This document shows, piece by piece, positions 1 through 9,653 of a stretch of 64,000 nucleotides of DNA; positions within the stretch are counted from its first letter, which is position 1; each line of letters begins with the position of its first letter. The stretch comes from Bacteroidia bacterium (GTDB lineage: Bacteria; Bacteroidota; Bacteroidia; B-17B0; Aurantibacillaceae). Where the stretch lies: positions 62,001-126,000 of the forward strand of contig JAOAIP010000038.1 of NCBI GenBank assembly GCA_026414605.1. Reading direction: 5' to 3'. Below the pieces are notes generated by a model. It saw only the letters and a list, made by a program, of their open reading frames with translations, was not told the origin of the DNA and searched no databases. Position numbers and translations under genes: made by a program.

Positions 1-1
1 G

Positions 2-334
2 CAAACACCTATTCCTGCATTAGCGTCATTGACAATGTTAGAAGCGATATTTGAAGAATTTAAGTCCGGCGATACTTCAGTAATTACCGTATTAAAGGAT
101 AATCCTGCGGCATTAAAATTCAATCAACATATTGGTTACACTATTTACTATGAAGATGAAAAAGTGTATAAACTAAAACTCACTTTAAAAGATTATTTTG
201 CAAAAACCTACAAACTAAAAAAAGCAGCAGCACTTCTTGTTGGAAAAGAAAAAAGTAGGATAGAAATAATAGCAGAACCTTCTGATCTTTTGGACGATAA
301 AATTAATGCTTATTTATTATCCAAAAAATCTTGA
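2..334 (+). CDS. GNAT-family N-acetyltransferase, C-terminal part (cut by window start)
   Basis: The reading frame is open from base 2, so the start codon and N-terminal acetyl-CoA-binding strands lie outside the window. The visible part has the end of a GNAT fold: a region with NPAALKFNQHIGY, which matches the conserved N-x-x-A-x-x-x-Y/F-x-x-x-G-Y/F segment near the end of the acetyl-CoA site, followed by a basic tail of about 60 residues. A TTG at 29 and ATG at 35 are internal and probably not used. The substrate cannot be told. The last 25 bases overlap the convergent gene on the other strand. Confidence 0.6.
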   Translation, partial: QTPIPALASLTMLEAIFEEFKSGDTSVITVLKDNPAALKFNQHIGYTIYYEDEKVYKLKLTLKDYFAKTYKLKKAAALLVGKEKSRIEIIAEPSDLLDDKINAYLLSKKS

Positions 335-846
335 TTAGCAGAACTTTCCGAAGTTGTGAGAGTTTGTAACTTTTCTGTTTCTCTTAATGCATAAAAATAC
401 ATTCCTGCAAATAAAATATCAAAAGCCAAAGTAATAAAAGTAATGGCAATGACAGATTTCCCTCCTCCCATTAGTGCAGAATATTTAGCGTAATCATCCC
501 AAGTTAAAATTGAAATAATATAAGGAGCAAATTCTGCAAAGAGATAAATATACCATCCTTTTTTATTGAGTTGCCACATTAATACCACGCCAACAGTTGA
601 TAAAATCAAAAAAAACAAATTGACATAAGGCATTACTTTAAGATATTTATTCGTATCGTATTCATAAGCCAATTCCCTTAATTGATCGGCCATTTCTGGT
701 TTGAATTCCTCAATTTTTTCTGCTGACTCTAATAATTCTTTTTTATGATCTTTGACCAATGAAAATCCTAAGGAAACAAATTGAATAAAAATAGATACCA
801 ATGATGCAATAAAAAGATATCTCAGCAAAGGATGTTTTTGTACCAT
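310..846 (-). CDS. Hypothetical four-helix integral membrane protein
   Basis: I do not recognise a family. From the ATG at 846 the protein is 178 residues with about four hydrophobic segments (near residues 8-28, 75-93, 97-117 and 130-153) and a charged, probably coiled loop between the first two (residues 32-65, rich in E and K). The C-terminal 25 residues are polar. A TTG six bases upstream (852) would add two residues, but the ATG is preferred. The gene is convergent with the GNAT gene and overlaps its end. Bacteroidota genomes hold many such short inner-membrane proteins of unknown role, and nothing nearby suggests a job. Confidence 0.55.
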   Translation of the reverse strand: MVQKHPLLRYLFIASLVSIFIQFVSLGFSLVKDHKKELLESAEKIEEFKPEMADQLRELAYEYDTNKYLKVMPYVNLFFLILSTVGVVLMWQLNKKGWYIYLFAEFAPYIISILTWDDYAKYSALMGGGKSVIAITFITLAFDILFAGMYFYALRETEKLQTLTTSESSANQDFLDNK

Positions 847-947
847 ACTCAAATTTTTGTGCTTAAAGGTAGTAAATACCCTTCATAAAATCCCAAAAAA
901 ACTTAATATGTAAGTGCGGTCTTCCTGTTTCTTATTTTTTGCCTTAT

Positions 948-963
948 TATTTTCGTAAATTCG
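948..963 (+). promoter_or_regulatory. Probable -7 region of the secA promoter
   Basis: Two overlapping matches to the Bacteroidota -7 box occur here, TATTTTCG (948-955) and TAAATTCG (956-963). A start of transcription a few bases later lies downstream of the TTG at 939. This supports the ATG at 984 as the secA start rather than the longer reading frame. Confidence 0.4.
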
Positions 964-983
964 CCCATTCAAATTTTAAATAT

Positions 984-3900
984 ATGCTCGGTTTTTTGAA
1001 AAAAATTTTTAATCTCAAAACAAAATCTGAAAAAGACATTGAACAAATTTTGCCCGTTGTAGAAGAAATAAATTCTATCTATTCTACTCTTTCTTCTTTG
1101 AGCAATGATGAACTTCGTGCTAAAACTTTAGAATTCAAAAAAAGAATTCAAGAGTATATTTCTGATGAACAAACACAAATTCAATCTATTAAAGAACGTT
1201 TAGAAAAAGAACCTGATTTAGATGTTGAAGAAAAAGAAAAGTTATTCAAAAAAATAGAAGAATTAGATAAAAAATCATTAGAAAAAATTGAGGAGGTTTT
1301 AGAAGAAATTCTGCCTGAAGCATTTGCGGTTTTGAAAGAAACGGCTCGTCGGTTTTCTGAAAATGATCAACTTGAAGTCAGTGCATCAGAATTAGATAAA
1401 CAACTCGCTCAGCAAGGAAAAGATTTTGTTAGTATAGAAAACAATAAAGCCCTATGGAAAACGACTTGGAATGTAATGGGACATCCAATTAAATGGAATA
1501 TGGTGCATTACGATGTACAGTTGATAGGCGGTATTGTGTTGCATAGAGGTAAAATAGCCGAAATGGCAACCGGTGAAGGAAAAACTTTAGTATCTACATT
1601 ACCCTTGTATTTGAATGCATTAGCCGGTAGAGGCGTTCATTTAGTAACCGTCAACAACTATCTTTCTCGTCGTGACTGTCAATGGAATGGACCACTATTT
1701 ATGTTTCATGGACTTACTGTAGATTGTATTGATAATTACGAACCTCATTCGCAAGAACGAAGAAATGCTTATCTATGCGACATTACTTATGGAACAAACA
1801 ATGAATTTGGTTTTGATTATTTGCGTGATAATATGGTTTCATCACCTGATGAGTTAGTTCAACGCGGGCATCATTATGCCATTGTAGACGAAGTGGATTC
1901 TGTGCTTATTGACGATGCACGTACGCCTTTGATTATTTCTGGCCCTACTCCAAAAGGGGACAAACACGAATTTAATGAATACAAACCTTATGTTGAAAAA
2001 TTAGTCAATGCTCAAAAGCAATATGTACAAACTTGTTTAGTAGAAGCCAAAAAACATTTTTCAGAAGGTAAAGAAAAAGAAGCCGGTGTGCCTTTATTAA
2101 GAGCATACAGAGGATTACCGAAAAACTCTGCTTTGATTAAGTTTTTAAGTGAACCCGGTGTAAAAACTTTATTGCAAAAAACAGAAAACTATTACATGCA
2201 AGACCAAATGAAGGAAATGCACAAAATTGACCAAGAATTGTATTTTGTTATTGATGAAAAAAATAATCATGTTGAACTAACAGACAAAGGCATTGACTTT
2301 TTAAGTTCATTAGTAAATGACCAAAAATTCTTTGTTATCCCTAATGTTGGAGAAGAAATTGCAGAAATAGAAAAATCGTCTTTATCACCAAAAGAAAAAG
2401 CCCAAAAGAAAGAAGAACTCTTACAAGATTTTAGTTTAAAAAGCGAACGCATTCATACCGTCAATCAATTACTCAAAGCATACACTTTATTTGAAAGAGA
2501 TGTTGATTATGTGATTGATAATGGACAAGTCAAAATTGTAGATGAGCAAACAGGACGTATTATGGAAGGTCGTCGCTATAGCGATGGATTGCACCAAGCC
2601 ATTGAAGCCAAAGAAAATGTAAAAGTAGAAGCCGCCACACAAACGTATGCCACCATTACCTTACAGAATTACTTTAGAATGTATCATAAATTGGCAGGTA
2701 TGACCGGTACTGCCGAAACAGAAGCACAAGAGTTTTGGGATATCTACAAACTGGATGTAGTAGTGATACCTACACACAAACCCGTTATTAGAAAGGATTA
2801 TGAAGATTTAGTATATCGTACAAAAAGAGAAAAATACAATGCTGTTATAGAAGAAATTGTTAAACTTGTAAATGCAGGACGCCCTGTATTAGTAGGTACT
2901 ACATCGGTTGAAAACTCCGAGATATTGAGTAGAATGCTCAAATTAAGAGGTATTAAACACAATGTGTTAAACGCAAAGCATCATCAAAAGGAAGCAGAAA
3001 TCGTAGCAGAAGCAGGAAAGGCAGGTACTGTAACCATAGCCACCAATATGGCAGGACGCGGTACAGATATTAAATTAGGCCCTGGTGTAAAAGAAGCAGG
3101 CGGATTAGCCATCATTGGTACAGAAAGACACGAATCGCGTAGAGTAGATAGACAGTTGCGTGGTCGTGCAGGAAGACAAGGCGACCCCGGAAGTTCTCAG
3201 TTTTTTGTATCATTAGAAGACGATTTGATGCGTTTGTTTGGAAGCGAGCGTATAGCGGCATTGATAGATAGAATGGGGGGCTTAGAAGAAGGTGAGCCCA
3301 TACAACATTCTATGCTTTCAAAGTCCATTGAGCGAGCACAAAAGAAAGTAGAAGAAAACAACTTTGGTATTCGTAAGCGATTGATAGAGTACGATGATGT
3401 TATGAATGCTCAACGCGAAGTCATCTATTCACGTCGTAGAAATGCTTTATTTGGCGATAAATTGAGCATTGATATAGCCAATATGTTTTATGATACAATA
3501 GAAGCATTGGTTTCTATTTATCATTCCGAAAAAAATTATGACGCCTTTAATTTAGAATTTATTCGTTTGTTTGCAATGGAGTTACCTATCTCCGAAGACG
3601 AATTTTCAAAACTTAAAATGGATGAACTCATTGAAAAATTATTCAAAGAGACCTACAATTATTATACACAAAAGAAAAATCAAATTGCCGATCAAATTTA
3701 TCCATTTATTGAAAGTGTATACACAAATCCTGAAAATAAATTTGAAAACATCTTATTTCCATTTACAGATAAAATTAAAACATTACACGTTGTTGCTAAT
3801 TTAAAAAAATCTTATGAAACGCACGGCAAAGAAGTGTTGTTAACTCTTGAGAAAATGACCGTATTGGCAATGATTGATGATGCTTGGAAAGAACATTTAA

Positions 3901-4283
3901 GAGAATTAGATGATTTAAAACAATCGGTGCATAATGCTGTGTATGAACAAAAAGATCCATTAGTGATTTACAAAATTGAATCCTTTAATTTATTCAAGCA
4001 AATGATTGAAAATACTAATAAAGAAATAGTATCTTTCTTGATAAAAGCCCATTTGCCTGTAGAAGAAGAAACACAACAAGTAAAACAAGCCCAATTTGTT
4101 CAACAAGCACCTCCTCCAAGAAAAGAGAGATTAGTAGAATCTCGTACAGATATTGAAGAAAATGGACAACAAAGAAAACCCAAACAACAACCTATTAAAG
4201 TAGGTGAAAAAATTCGCCCGAATGACCCCTGTCCCTGTGGAAGTGGTAAGAAATACAAAAAATGCCATGGTGCAGGACTTTGA
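984..4283 (+). CDS. secA: Protein translocase ATPase SecA
   Basis: SecA is the cytoplasmic motor that drives preproteins through SecYEG using ATP. The 1,099-residue product has the Walker A motif MATGEGKT (about residue 193), the DEVD Walker B box (about 302-305) followed by SVLIDDARTPLIISG, the second helicase domain with MAGRGTDI and a QLRGRAGRQGDPG segment, and a C-terminal zinc-binding SEC-C tail ending CPCGSGKKYKKCHG (about 1083-1096). Bacteroidota SecA is longer than the roughly 900-residue E. coli enzyme, and this length fits. The start is the ATG at 984, giving MLGFLKKIF; the frame extends upstream to a TTG at 939, but that lies in the promoter. The gene appears monocistronic. Confidence 0.97.
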   Translation: MLGFLKKIFNLKTKSEKDIEQILPVVEEINSIYSTLSSLSNDELRAKTLEFKKRIQEYISDEQTQIQSIKERLEKEPDLDVEEKEKLFKKIEELDKKSLEKIEEVLEEILPEAFAVLKETARRFSENDQLEVSASELDKQLAQQGKDFVSIENNKALWKTTWNVMGHPIKWNMVHYDVQLIGGIVLHRGKIAEMATGEGKTLVSTLPLYLNALAGRGVHLVTVNNYLSRRDCQWNGPLFMFHGLTVDCIDNYEPHSQERRNAYLCDITYGTNNEFGFDYLRDNMVSSPDELVQRGHHYAIVDEVDSVLIDDARTPLIISGPTPKGDKHEFNEYKPYVEKLVNAQKQYVQTCLVEAKKHFSEGKEKEAGVPLLRAYRGLPKNSALIKFLSEPGVKTLLQKTENYYMQDQMKEMHKIDQELYFVIDEKNNHVELTDKGIDFLSSLVNDQKFFVIPNVGEEIAEIEKSSLSPKEKAQKKEELLQDFSLKSERIHTVNQLLKAYTLFERDVDYVIDNGQVKIVDEQTGRIMEGRRYSDGLHQAIEAKENVKVEAATQTYATITLQNYFRMYHKLAGMTGTAETEAQEFWDIYKLDVVVIPTHKPVIRKDYEDLVYRTKREKYNAVIEEIVKLVNAGRPVLVGTTSVENSEILSRMLKLRGIKHNVLNAKHHQKEAEIVAEAGKAGTVTIATNMAGRGTDIKLGPGVKEAGGLAIIGTERHESRRVDRQLRGRAGRQGDPGSSQFFVSLEDDLMRLFGSERIAALIDRMGGLEEGEPIQHSMLSKSIERAQKKVEENNFGIRKRLIEYDDVMNAQREVIYSRRRNALFGDKLSIDIANMFYDTIEALVSIYHSEKNYDAFNLEFIRLFAMELPISEDEFSKLKMDELIEKLFKETYNYYTQKKNQIADQIYPFIESVYTNPENKFENILFPFTDKIKTLHVVANLKKSYETHGKEVLLTLEKMTVLAMIDDAWKEHLRELDDLKQSVHNAVYEQKDPLVIYKIESFNLFKQMIENTNKEIVSFLIKAHLPVEEETQQVKQAQFVQQAPPPRKERLVESRTDIEENGQQRKPKQQPIKVGEKIRPNDPCPCGSGKKYKKCHGAGL

Positions 4284-4382
4284 TTATAGTACCGAAAACT
4301 TTTAATAAAAAGTGTTGTTAGATAAATGTAAAATGAAATAATAAGTATGTTTTATTATTGCAATTGATGGTCAATATCATTA

Positions 4383-4412
4383 TTTGTATTCATAAAAAAA
4401 TCTGTACTTTCG
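4383..4412 (+). promoter_or_regulatory. -33/-7 promoter of the OppA-like lipoprotein gene
   Basis: TTTG at 4383-4386 and TACTTTCG at 4405-4412 are separated by 18 bases, and the ATG follows 15 bases later at 4428. This matches the Bacteroidota housekeeping sigma factor pattern. Confidence 0.6.
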
Positions 4413-4427
4413 CACAAAAAAGAGAAT

Positions 4428-6089
4428 ATGAAATTAGCCCGTTCATTGTTTGTTTTAGTTCTTTTTATATTGACACTTTCATCTTGTAAAAATAAAGAAA
4501 CTAAACAAGATGCCAAGGATGATAGTAAAAAAATGGTATTTTATTACAATGAAAAAGATGGTATATCTTCTATAGATCCTGCCGAAGCCAATTCTCTTCC
4601 ACATATTTGGGTATGTAATCAACTTTTTAATGGCTTGGTACAATTAGATGATTCATTAAATGTACTTCCTTGTATTGCTAAATCTTGGGATATTTTAGAG
4701 AATGGAACAAAATATGTGTTTTATCTTCGTAATGATGTTTATTTTCATGATGATCCTTGTTTTCCACAAGGTAAAGGCAGAAAAGTTACCGCGTATGATT
4801 TTGAATTTTCATTTAATCGTTTATTCATTACACCTAATTCTACAGCAGCGTCTTTATTAACTTATGTAGATAAAACCGAAAAAACCAACTATAGACCTTT
4901 TCAAGCCATTGATGACTCTACTTTTGTCATCTATTTAAAGCAACCATACAGTGTATTTTTAAACATTCTAACGATGAAGTATTTTTCAGTTATTCCTTAT
5001 GAAGCCATTGATTATTACAAAAGATATTTTCGCACTCATGCCGTTGGAACAGGTCCTTTTATGCTGAAACAATGGGAAGAAGGAAATAGAATGATATTAG
5101 TAAAAAATCCTCATTACTTTGAAAAAGATGAAGAAGGAAATTCTTTGCCTTATTTAGATGCAATATCTATTTCTTTTATTCGGGATAAAGAAACTGCTTT
5201 TATTGAATTTTTAAATGGGAAATTAGATATGATTAGCGGAGCAGATGCCATTAATGTGAATGAAGTATTAGATAAAAGTGGAATGTTGAATAAAACCTAT
5301 GCTTCAAAGTGCTATCTACAAAAAGGACATTATTTAAAGATTGACTATATAGGATTATTGGTAGATAAAAAAATCAACAAGAATTCCCCTTTACATAAAA
5401 AACAATTTAGACAAGCCCTCAATTATGCTATTGATAGAGAACGTTTAGTAAAGTATTTTCGCAATGGTGTGGGAATGCCTGCTATTGCAGGATTTATTCC
5501 AAAAGGATTTAAATCTTTTGATACCAATGTAGTAAAAGGATATCGCTATGATCCTGAAAAAGTAAAATTGCTCTTAAAAGAAGCAGGGTATCCTGATGGA
5601 AAAGGGTTGTCTGAAATAACATTACACATTACAGAAGATTACAAAGATCAAGCGTCTTTTTTACAATCCCAATGGCAAGAGTTTAATATCCCTATTCGGG
5701 TGAGTGTAGAACAACCTTCATTAGTGCGGCAAGCCACATTTATGGCTCAATACGAAATGTTCAAAAAAAGTTGGATTGTAGATTATATTGATGAAGAAAA
5801 CTTTTTTTCTTTATTTTATAGTAAAAACTTTGTGCCTACAGGGTTTAATTATACGCATTTTGAAGATGTAGAATTTGATTTATTGTATGAAAAAGCCCTT
5901 CGCACCATGGATGAAAAAGAAAAAATAAAAATTTATCAAGAAATGGATAAAATAATTATTGATGAAGCCCCCGTTATTCCACTTTATTATGATGAAGTAG
6001 TTCGTTTGGTCAATCCAAAAGTTTCAGGATTTCACTTAAATCCAATGAATTTGTTGAACTTAAAAACAGTAAAGAAAAAATTAGATTAA
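4428..6089 (+). CDS. ABC transporter substrate-binding lipoprotein, OppA/DppA family (SBP_bac_5)
   Basis: A 553-residue extracytoplasmic solute-binding protein of the peptide/nickel family. It begins with a lipoprotein signal whose lipobox is LSSC (lipidated Cys at about residue 20), followed by a polar linker. The mature part shows family-5 features: an early ISSIDPAEA segment, the NGLVQLDD region, a TAYDFEFSFNRL segment typical of the conserved V-x-A-x-D-v-x-x-s-x-x-R signature, and VGTGPFMLKQWEEGNRMILVKNPHYF. It probably captures oligopeptides in the periplasm. No permease or ATPase gene lies beside it, so its transporter is elsewhere or the protein works alone. It has its own promoter and is convergent with the downstream gene. 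Confidence 0.88.
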   Translation: MKLARSLFVLVLFILTLSSCKNKETKQDAKDDSKKMVFYYNEKDGISSIDPAEANSLPHIWVCNQLFNGLVQLDDSLNVLPCIAKSWDILENGTKYVFYLRNDVYFHDDPCFPQGKGRKVTAYDFEFSFNRLFITPNSTAASLLTYVDKTEKTNYRPFQAIDDSTFVIYLKQPYSVFLNILTMKYFSVIPYEAIDYYKRYFRTHAVGTGPFMLKQWEEGNRMILVKNPHYFEKDEEGNSLPYLDAISISFIRDKETAFIEFLNGKLDMISGADAINVNEVLDKSGMLNKTYASKCYLQKGHYLKIDYIGLLVDKKINKNSPLHKKQFRQALNYAIDRERLVKYFRNGVGMPAIAGFIPKGFKSFDTNVVKGYRYDPEKVKLLLKEAGYPDGKGLSEITLHITEDYKDQASFLQSQWQEFNIPIRVSVEQPSLVRQATFMAQYEMFKKSWIVDYIDEENFFSLFYSKNFVPTGFNYTHFEDVEFDLLYEKALRTMDEKEKIKIYQEMDKIIIDEAPVIPLYYDEVVRLVNPKVSGFHLNPMNLLNLKTVKKKLD

Positions 6090-6138
6090 AGTATTTTTGA
6101 GTATTTTGAAAGTGCTTTACTGTTGTAATATTGCTTTT

Positions 6139-6588
6139 TTACAATTCTATTTTTCTCAAAAAGTTTAAAACCTCGCTTAAATAATTTGCAGCATTATGTA
6201 ATATAACAGAAAATGTTTTTTGGTGTTGAATATGGTCAGATATTTTTATTTCAGATAAAATAGTTTTAGCGATTAAATAAGTATTTTTAACGGATTCGCC
6301 CGAGTTGAAATGAATAACGACAGAATATTGTTTTGTATTTAATACTTTATAGATAGTTGGTTTTAAAAACAAATTAAATGGTAAAAAATCTTTTTGATAA
6401 ATAACAATCACTTCGTCAGCAGAGATTTTTTTTATTTTAGAATAATCTAAAATAGGTTTTTTAGAATAAATAAATAAGTCCTTTTTTTCAATTTCAACAG
6501 CATTAAAAAATTGGACAAACTCCTCGTAGTGCAAAAGGATATTTTCTAAACTACTAACAACGGCGATAGAATGGATTTGGGGATGCAT
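6139..6588 (-). CDS. Conserved hypothetical protein (possible DUF6913-like), coupled to nrnA
   Basis: A 149-residue soluble protein without signal peptide or membrane helix. Its start overlaps the nrnA stop in a TAATG (one-base overlap), so translation is probably coupled to nrnA. The size and the run of alternating hydrophobic strands (an EVIVIYQKDF strand, then a YSVVIHFNSG strand followed by a helix) recall DUF6913 proteins of Bacteroidota, but I cannot confirm the family by eye. No catalytic motif is obvious. The tight pairing suggests a role linked to nucleotide or RNA turnover by NrnA, which is inference only. Confidence 0.6.
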   Translation of the reverse strand: MHPQIHSIAVVSSLENILLHYEEFVQFFNAVEIEKKDLFIYSKKPILDYSKIKKISADEVIVIYQKDFLPFNLFLKPTIYKVLNTKQYSVVIHFNSGESVKNTYLIAKTILSEIKISDHIQHQKTFSVILHNAANYLSEVLNFLRKIEL

Positions 6589-7598
6589 TACAAATTAAGT
6601 TTTTGAACAATAGATTCAAATAGTTTAGTTACTTCATCAAGAGGAATGGTCATTTGACCACCTGCCGCATTTTTATGTCCTCCGCCATTAAAGTATTGAC
6701 GAGCAATTTCATTAACATCTAAAGAACCTTTACTTCTTAAAGAAACTCGGACTAACTTATCTGTTTCTGTAAAAAGTGCAGATATCTGAACATCTTTAAT
6801 AGATAATGCTGAATTTACCAACCCTTCAGTATCTCCTTTTTTATAGTTGAATTTTTTTAATTCTTTTTGAGATAAAGCAATATAAGCGGCTTTGAATTCA
6901 GGGAAATACCGTAATTTTTCTGATAGTGCATAGCCAACCAATTTTAATCTATCATAAGAATAGGTGTCAAAGACATTTTGCTGAATTTGTGTGTGATGAA
7001 TGTTGTATTCTAATAAATGGGCTGCAATACGCATAGTTTCTGGTGATACAGAATCGTATTTAAATGAACCTGTATCTGTTACTAATCCTGTATAAATGCA
7101 CTGGGCTATTTTTTTGTCAATATTGTTTAACCAATTTAAATGTTTTGCAAATTTGTAAATTAATTCACACGTGCTACTGGCTTTGTCATCAAAGTAAAAA
7201 GCATTAAAATAACGTTCAGGCATACGATGATGGTCAATTAAAATTTTTGGTGCTGAGATATTAGTAATCAGTTCATTTAACCCATCTGTTCCCAAGCGAC
7301 GAAAGGAATTACAGTCCAACAAAAAAATCAAATCTGTTTTAGGAAGAATTTGTTTTACTTTTTCTTTATCATTTTCAAATAAAATAATTTTATCAGAAGC
7401 GGGCATCCAATTCAAAAATTCAGGAAAAGCATTGGGTAAAACAACAGTAACTTTTTTCTTTAATTTTTTAATCAAAAAATATAATGCTAATGAAGAACCT
7501 ACGGCATCTGCATCAGGATTATGATGAGACAAAATGAGTACTGACTTGGCTTTATTAAGCAGAGACAATAATGTTTTTTTATCAGAAAATTTATTCAT
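6588..7598 (-). CDS. nrnA: DHH/DHHA1 phosphoesterase, bifunctional oligoribonuclease and pAp phosphatase (NrnA type)
   Basis: The 336-residue product belongs to the DHH family that degrades short RNA oligomers and 3'-phosphoadenosine 5'-phosphate in the cytoplasm with Mn2+. The metal-binding motifs are all present: SHHNPDADAVGSS (about residues 24-36), LLDCNSFRRLG (about 93-103), the name-giving IDHHRMPE (about 122), and the DHHA1 substrate motif FNGGGHKNAAGG (about 303-314). The ATG at 7598 gives MNKFSDKK; the frame extends upstream to 7640 but those residues (including a hairpin region) are not conserved-looking. It overlaps the following small gene by one base. Confidence 0.9.
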   Translation of the reverse strand: MNKFSDKKTLLSLLNKAKSVLILSHHNPDADAVGSSLALYFLIKKLKKKVTVVLPNAFPEFLNWMPASDKIILFENDKEKVKQILPKTDLIFLLDCNSFRRLGTDGLNELITNISAPKILIDHHRMPERYFNAFYFDDKASSTCELIYKFAKHLNWLNNIDKKIAQCIYTGLVTDTGSFKYDSVSPETMRIAAHLLEYNIHHTQIQQNVFDTYSYDRLKLVGYALSEKLRYFPEFKAAYIALSQKELKKFNYKKGDTEGLVNSALSIKDVQISALFTETDKLVRVSLRSKGSLDVNEIARQYFNGGGHKNAAGGQMTIPLDEVTKLFESIVQKLNL

Positions 7599-7614
7599 AG
7601 GATGGTAAGATTTA

Positions 7615-7638
7615 AAAACAAAAAAGGGCAAACTGCCC
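7615..7638 (-). terminator. Intrinsic terminator or attenuator between the DUF2795 gene and nrnA
   Basis: On the minus strand GGGCA-GTT-TGCCC (7638-7626) is followed directly by a run of six T and more T-rich sequence. It lies downstream of the DUF2795 gene and only about 17-40 bases before the nrnA ATG. It could end the upstream transcript, or act in the nrnA leader if transcription reads through. Confidence 0.6.
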
Positions 7639-7683
7639 AATTTTGAATGAAGAAATTTGTTTGTTTAAGGTAAAGTTTTTCAT

Positions 7684-7905
7684 TTAATATTCTTCTTCGT
7701 TAAATAAAAAGTCATCTTTTGAAGGATAATCAGGCCATAAATCTTCGATAGAATCAAATATCTCTGTTTCGTCTTCAATTTCTTGAAGGTTTTCAATCAC
7801 TTCCAAAGGTGCACCGCTACGCATTGCATAATCAATCAATTCTTCCTTTGTAGCAGGCCAAGGTGCGTCTTCTAACCACGATGCTAATTCTAATGTCCAA
7901 TACAT
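7684..7905 (-). CDS. DUF2795 family small acidic protein
   Basis: A 73-residue acidic protein starting MYWTLELASWLEDAPW. It closely resembles short DUF2795 proteins common in Bacteroidota, which share the LEDAPWPATKEELIDYA segment, a GAPLEVIENLQE helix and a C-terminal S-I-E-D-L/I-W-P-D-Y-P-S/T-K-D/E-D-F-x-F-N-E-x-E-Y block, all seen here. The function is unknown. The ATG at 7905 fits the family's usual beginning; the frame extends to a TTG at 7929, which would add eight unlike residues. An intrinsic terminator follows. Confidence 0.85.
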   Translation of the reverse strand: MYWTLELASWLEDAPWPATKEELIDYAMRSGAPLEVIENLQEIEDETEIFDSIEDLWPDYPSKDDFLFNEEEY

Positions 7906-8054
7906 AATCTTATTATTTTGGCGACGCAAAAGAATGAATTATTTTTCTAATATCAAAATTTTTTAATTTTTTTGGGTTAATTTAAGGGCTAAAAAACAAT
8001 TTCTCACTAAATTTTCTCACTAAATATAGATGCAAAGCAACAAAATTAAAGCAT

Positions 8055-9650
8055 TTAATCAAACTCATTCATTGTAAAGAACTTTATTTCAGGATATTTT
8101 TCTTGTGCCATTTGTAATAACCACGCCGATTCTGCTAAAAATACAGGGCGATTGAGTTTGTCATAAGCAATATATTGGGCTTTGTCATTGATAAACTCTT
8201 GTAGTTTTTTATCATTGTCCGAAACCAGCCATACGGCTTTATAGATAGGCAAACTATCAAAATCACATTTCGCTGAATACTCATGAGCAAGACGATGCTG
8301 TAATACTTCAAATTGCAGTTGTCCTACTGTGCCTACAATTTTACGATTATCAGTTTTTTTAGAAAACAACTGTGCTACGCCTTCATCTGTTAGTTGTTCT
8401 AATCCCTTTTGTAATTGTTTTGTTTTCATTGGGTCTTTATTCACAACATACTTAAACACTTCGGGTGAAAATGCAGGAATACCTTTGAATTGCAAATCTT
8501 CGCCTTCTGTCAAAGTATCACCAATTTTGAAATTTCCCGAATCATAAAGCCCAATCACATCACCAGGATATGCTTCGTCTATGACTGATTTTTGTTGAGC
8601 CATAAATGCGGTGGGGTTGCTAAACTTTAACCACTTTTTGTGCCGTGTATGAAAGTAGTTTTTATTTCTTTCAAACTTCCCAGATACGATTCTTAAAAAT
8701 GCTATTCTATCTCTGTGACGTGGGTCAAGGTTAGCGTGAATTTTAAAGACAAATCCTGTAAATTGTGGATAATCCGAAGGAATCCATTTTTTATCACTTT
8801 GTCTGCCAGTAGGGGCGGGGGCTATTTCTACAAATGTATCCAATAGTTCTTGAATACCAAAATTATTTACAGCACTTCCAAAAAACACAGGACTGATATT
8901 CCCTTTTAAATACTCTTCTTTTTCAAACACATCATACACCGACTGAATAATCTCTACATCTTCACGTAATTTTTGAGCAAAATTTTCACCAAGGTTATTA
9001 TCTAATTCATTTGAATGAATGTCTTTTATACTCACGATATTTTCTGCACGAACAAATTTATTTTCATTGTTGAATAAGTTTAATTGCTTATCGTGTAAGT
9101 GATAAACACCTTTGAATGATTTTCCAATGCCTATTGGCCAAGTCATTGGAAAAACTTTTATTTTCAACTCCTTTTCAATTTCATCTAATAAATCAAAAGG
9201 ATCTCTTCCTTCTCTATCTAATTTATTGATAAATACAATGACAGGTGTATTTCGCATTCTACATACTTCCAAAAGTTTTCGCGTTTGACTTTCTACACCT
9301 TTTACACAATCAATTACCATAATCACACTATCCACAGCAGTTAATGTTCTGTAAGTATCTTCTGCAAAATCCTCGTGACCTGGTGTGTCCAATATGTTGA
9401 TTTTGTATCCTTTGTATTCAAATGCCATTACCGAAGTAGATACTGAAATTCCTCTTTGTTTTTCAATTTCCAAAAAGTCAGACGTTGTACTTCTATTGAT
9501 TTTATTGGACTTTACAGCCCCTGCTATTTGAATGGCTCCACCAAACAAAAGTAATTTTTCAGTCAGTGTAGTTTTACCAGCATCGGGGTGTGCAATAATG
9601 GCAAAGGTTCTGCGTCTTTGTATTTCATTCATCCAAGGCACCATAGTCAT
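8055..9650 (-). CDS. prfC: Peptide chain release factor 3 (RF3)
   Basis: RF3 is the translational GTPase that recycles RF1 and RF2 from the ribosome after peptide release. The 531-residue protein has the G1 motif [10 protein letters not shown] near residue 20, the G2/switch region with [11 protein letters not shown]3 DTPGHEDF, and G4 NKLDREG, followed by the RF3-specific segment with PMTWPIG, domain II and a C-terminal domain. Length fits the family. The first ATG is used here; an ATG six codons in ([12 protein letters not shown]) matches the family's usual start equally well. The HIT gene lies just upstream on the same strand with a gap of only three bases, so they are likely co-transcribed. 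Confidence 0.95.
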   Translation of the reverse strand: MTMVPWMNEIQRRRTFAIIAHPDAGKTTLTEKLLLFGGAIQIAGAVKSNKINRSTTSDFLEIEKQRGISVSTSVMAFEYKGYKINILDTPGHEDFAEDTYRTLTAVDSVIMVIDCVKGVESQTRKLLEVCRMRNTPVIVFINKLDREGRDPFDLLDEIEKELKIKVFPMTWPIGIGKSFKGVYHLHDKQLNLFNNENKFVRAENIVSIKDIHSNELDNNLGENFAQKLREDVEIIQSVYDVFEKEEYLKGNISPVFFGSAVNNFGIQELLDTFVEIAPAPTGRQSDKKWIPSDYPQFTGFVFKIHANLDPRHRDRIAFLRIVSGKFERNKNYFHTRHKKWLKFSNPTAFMAQQKSVIDEAYPGDVIGLYDSGNFKIGDTLTEGEDLQFKGIPAFSPEVFKYVVNKDPMKTKQLQKGLEQLTDEGVAQLFSKKTDNRKIVGTVGQLQFEVLQHRLAHEYSAKCDFDSLPIYKAVWLVSDNDKKLQEFINDKAQYIAYDKLNRPVFLAESAWLLQMAQEKYPEIKFFTMNEFD

Positions 9651-9653
9651 TTA

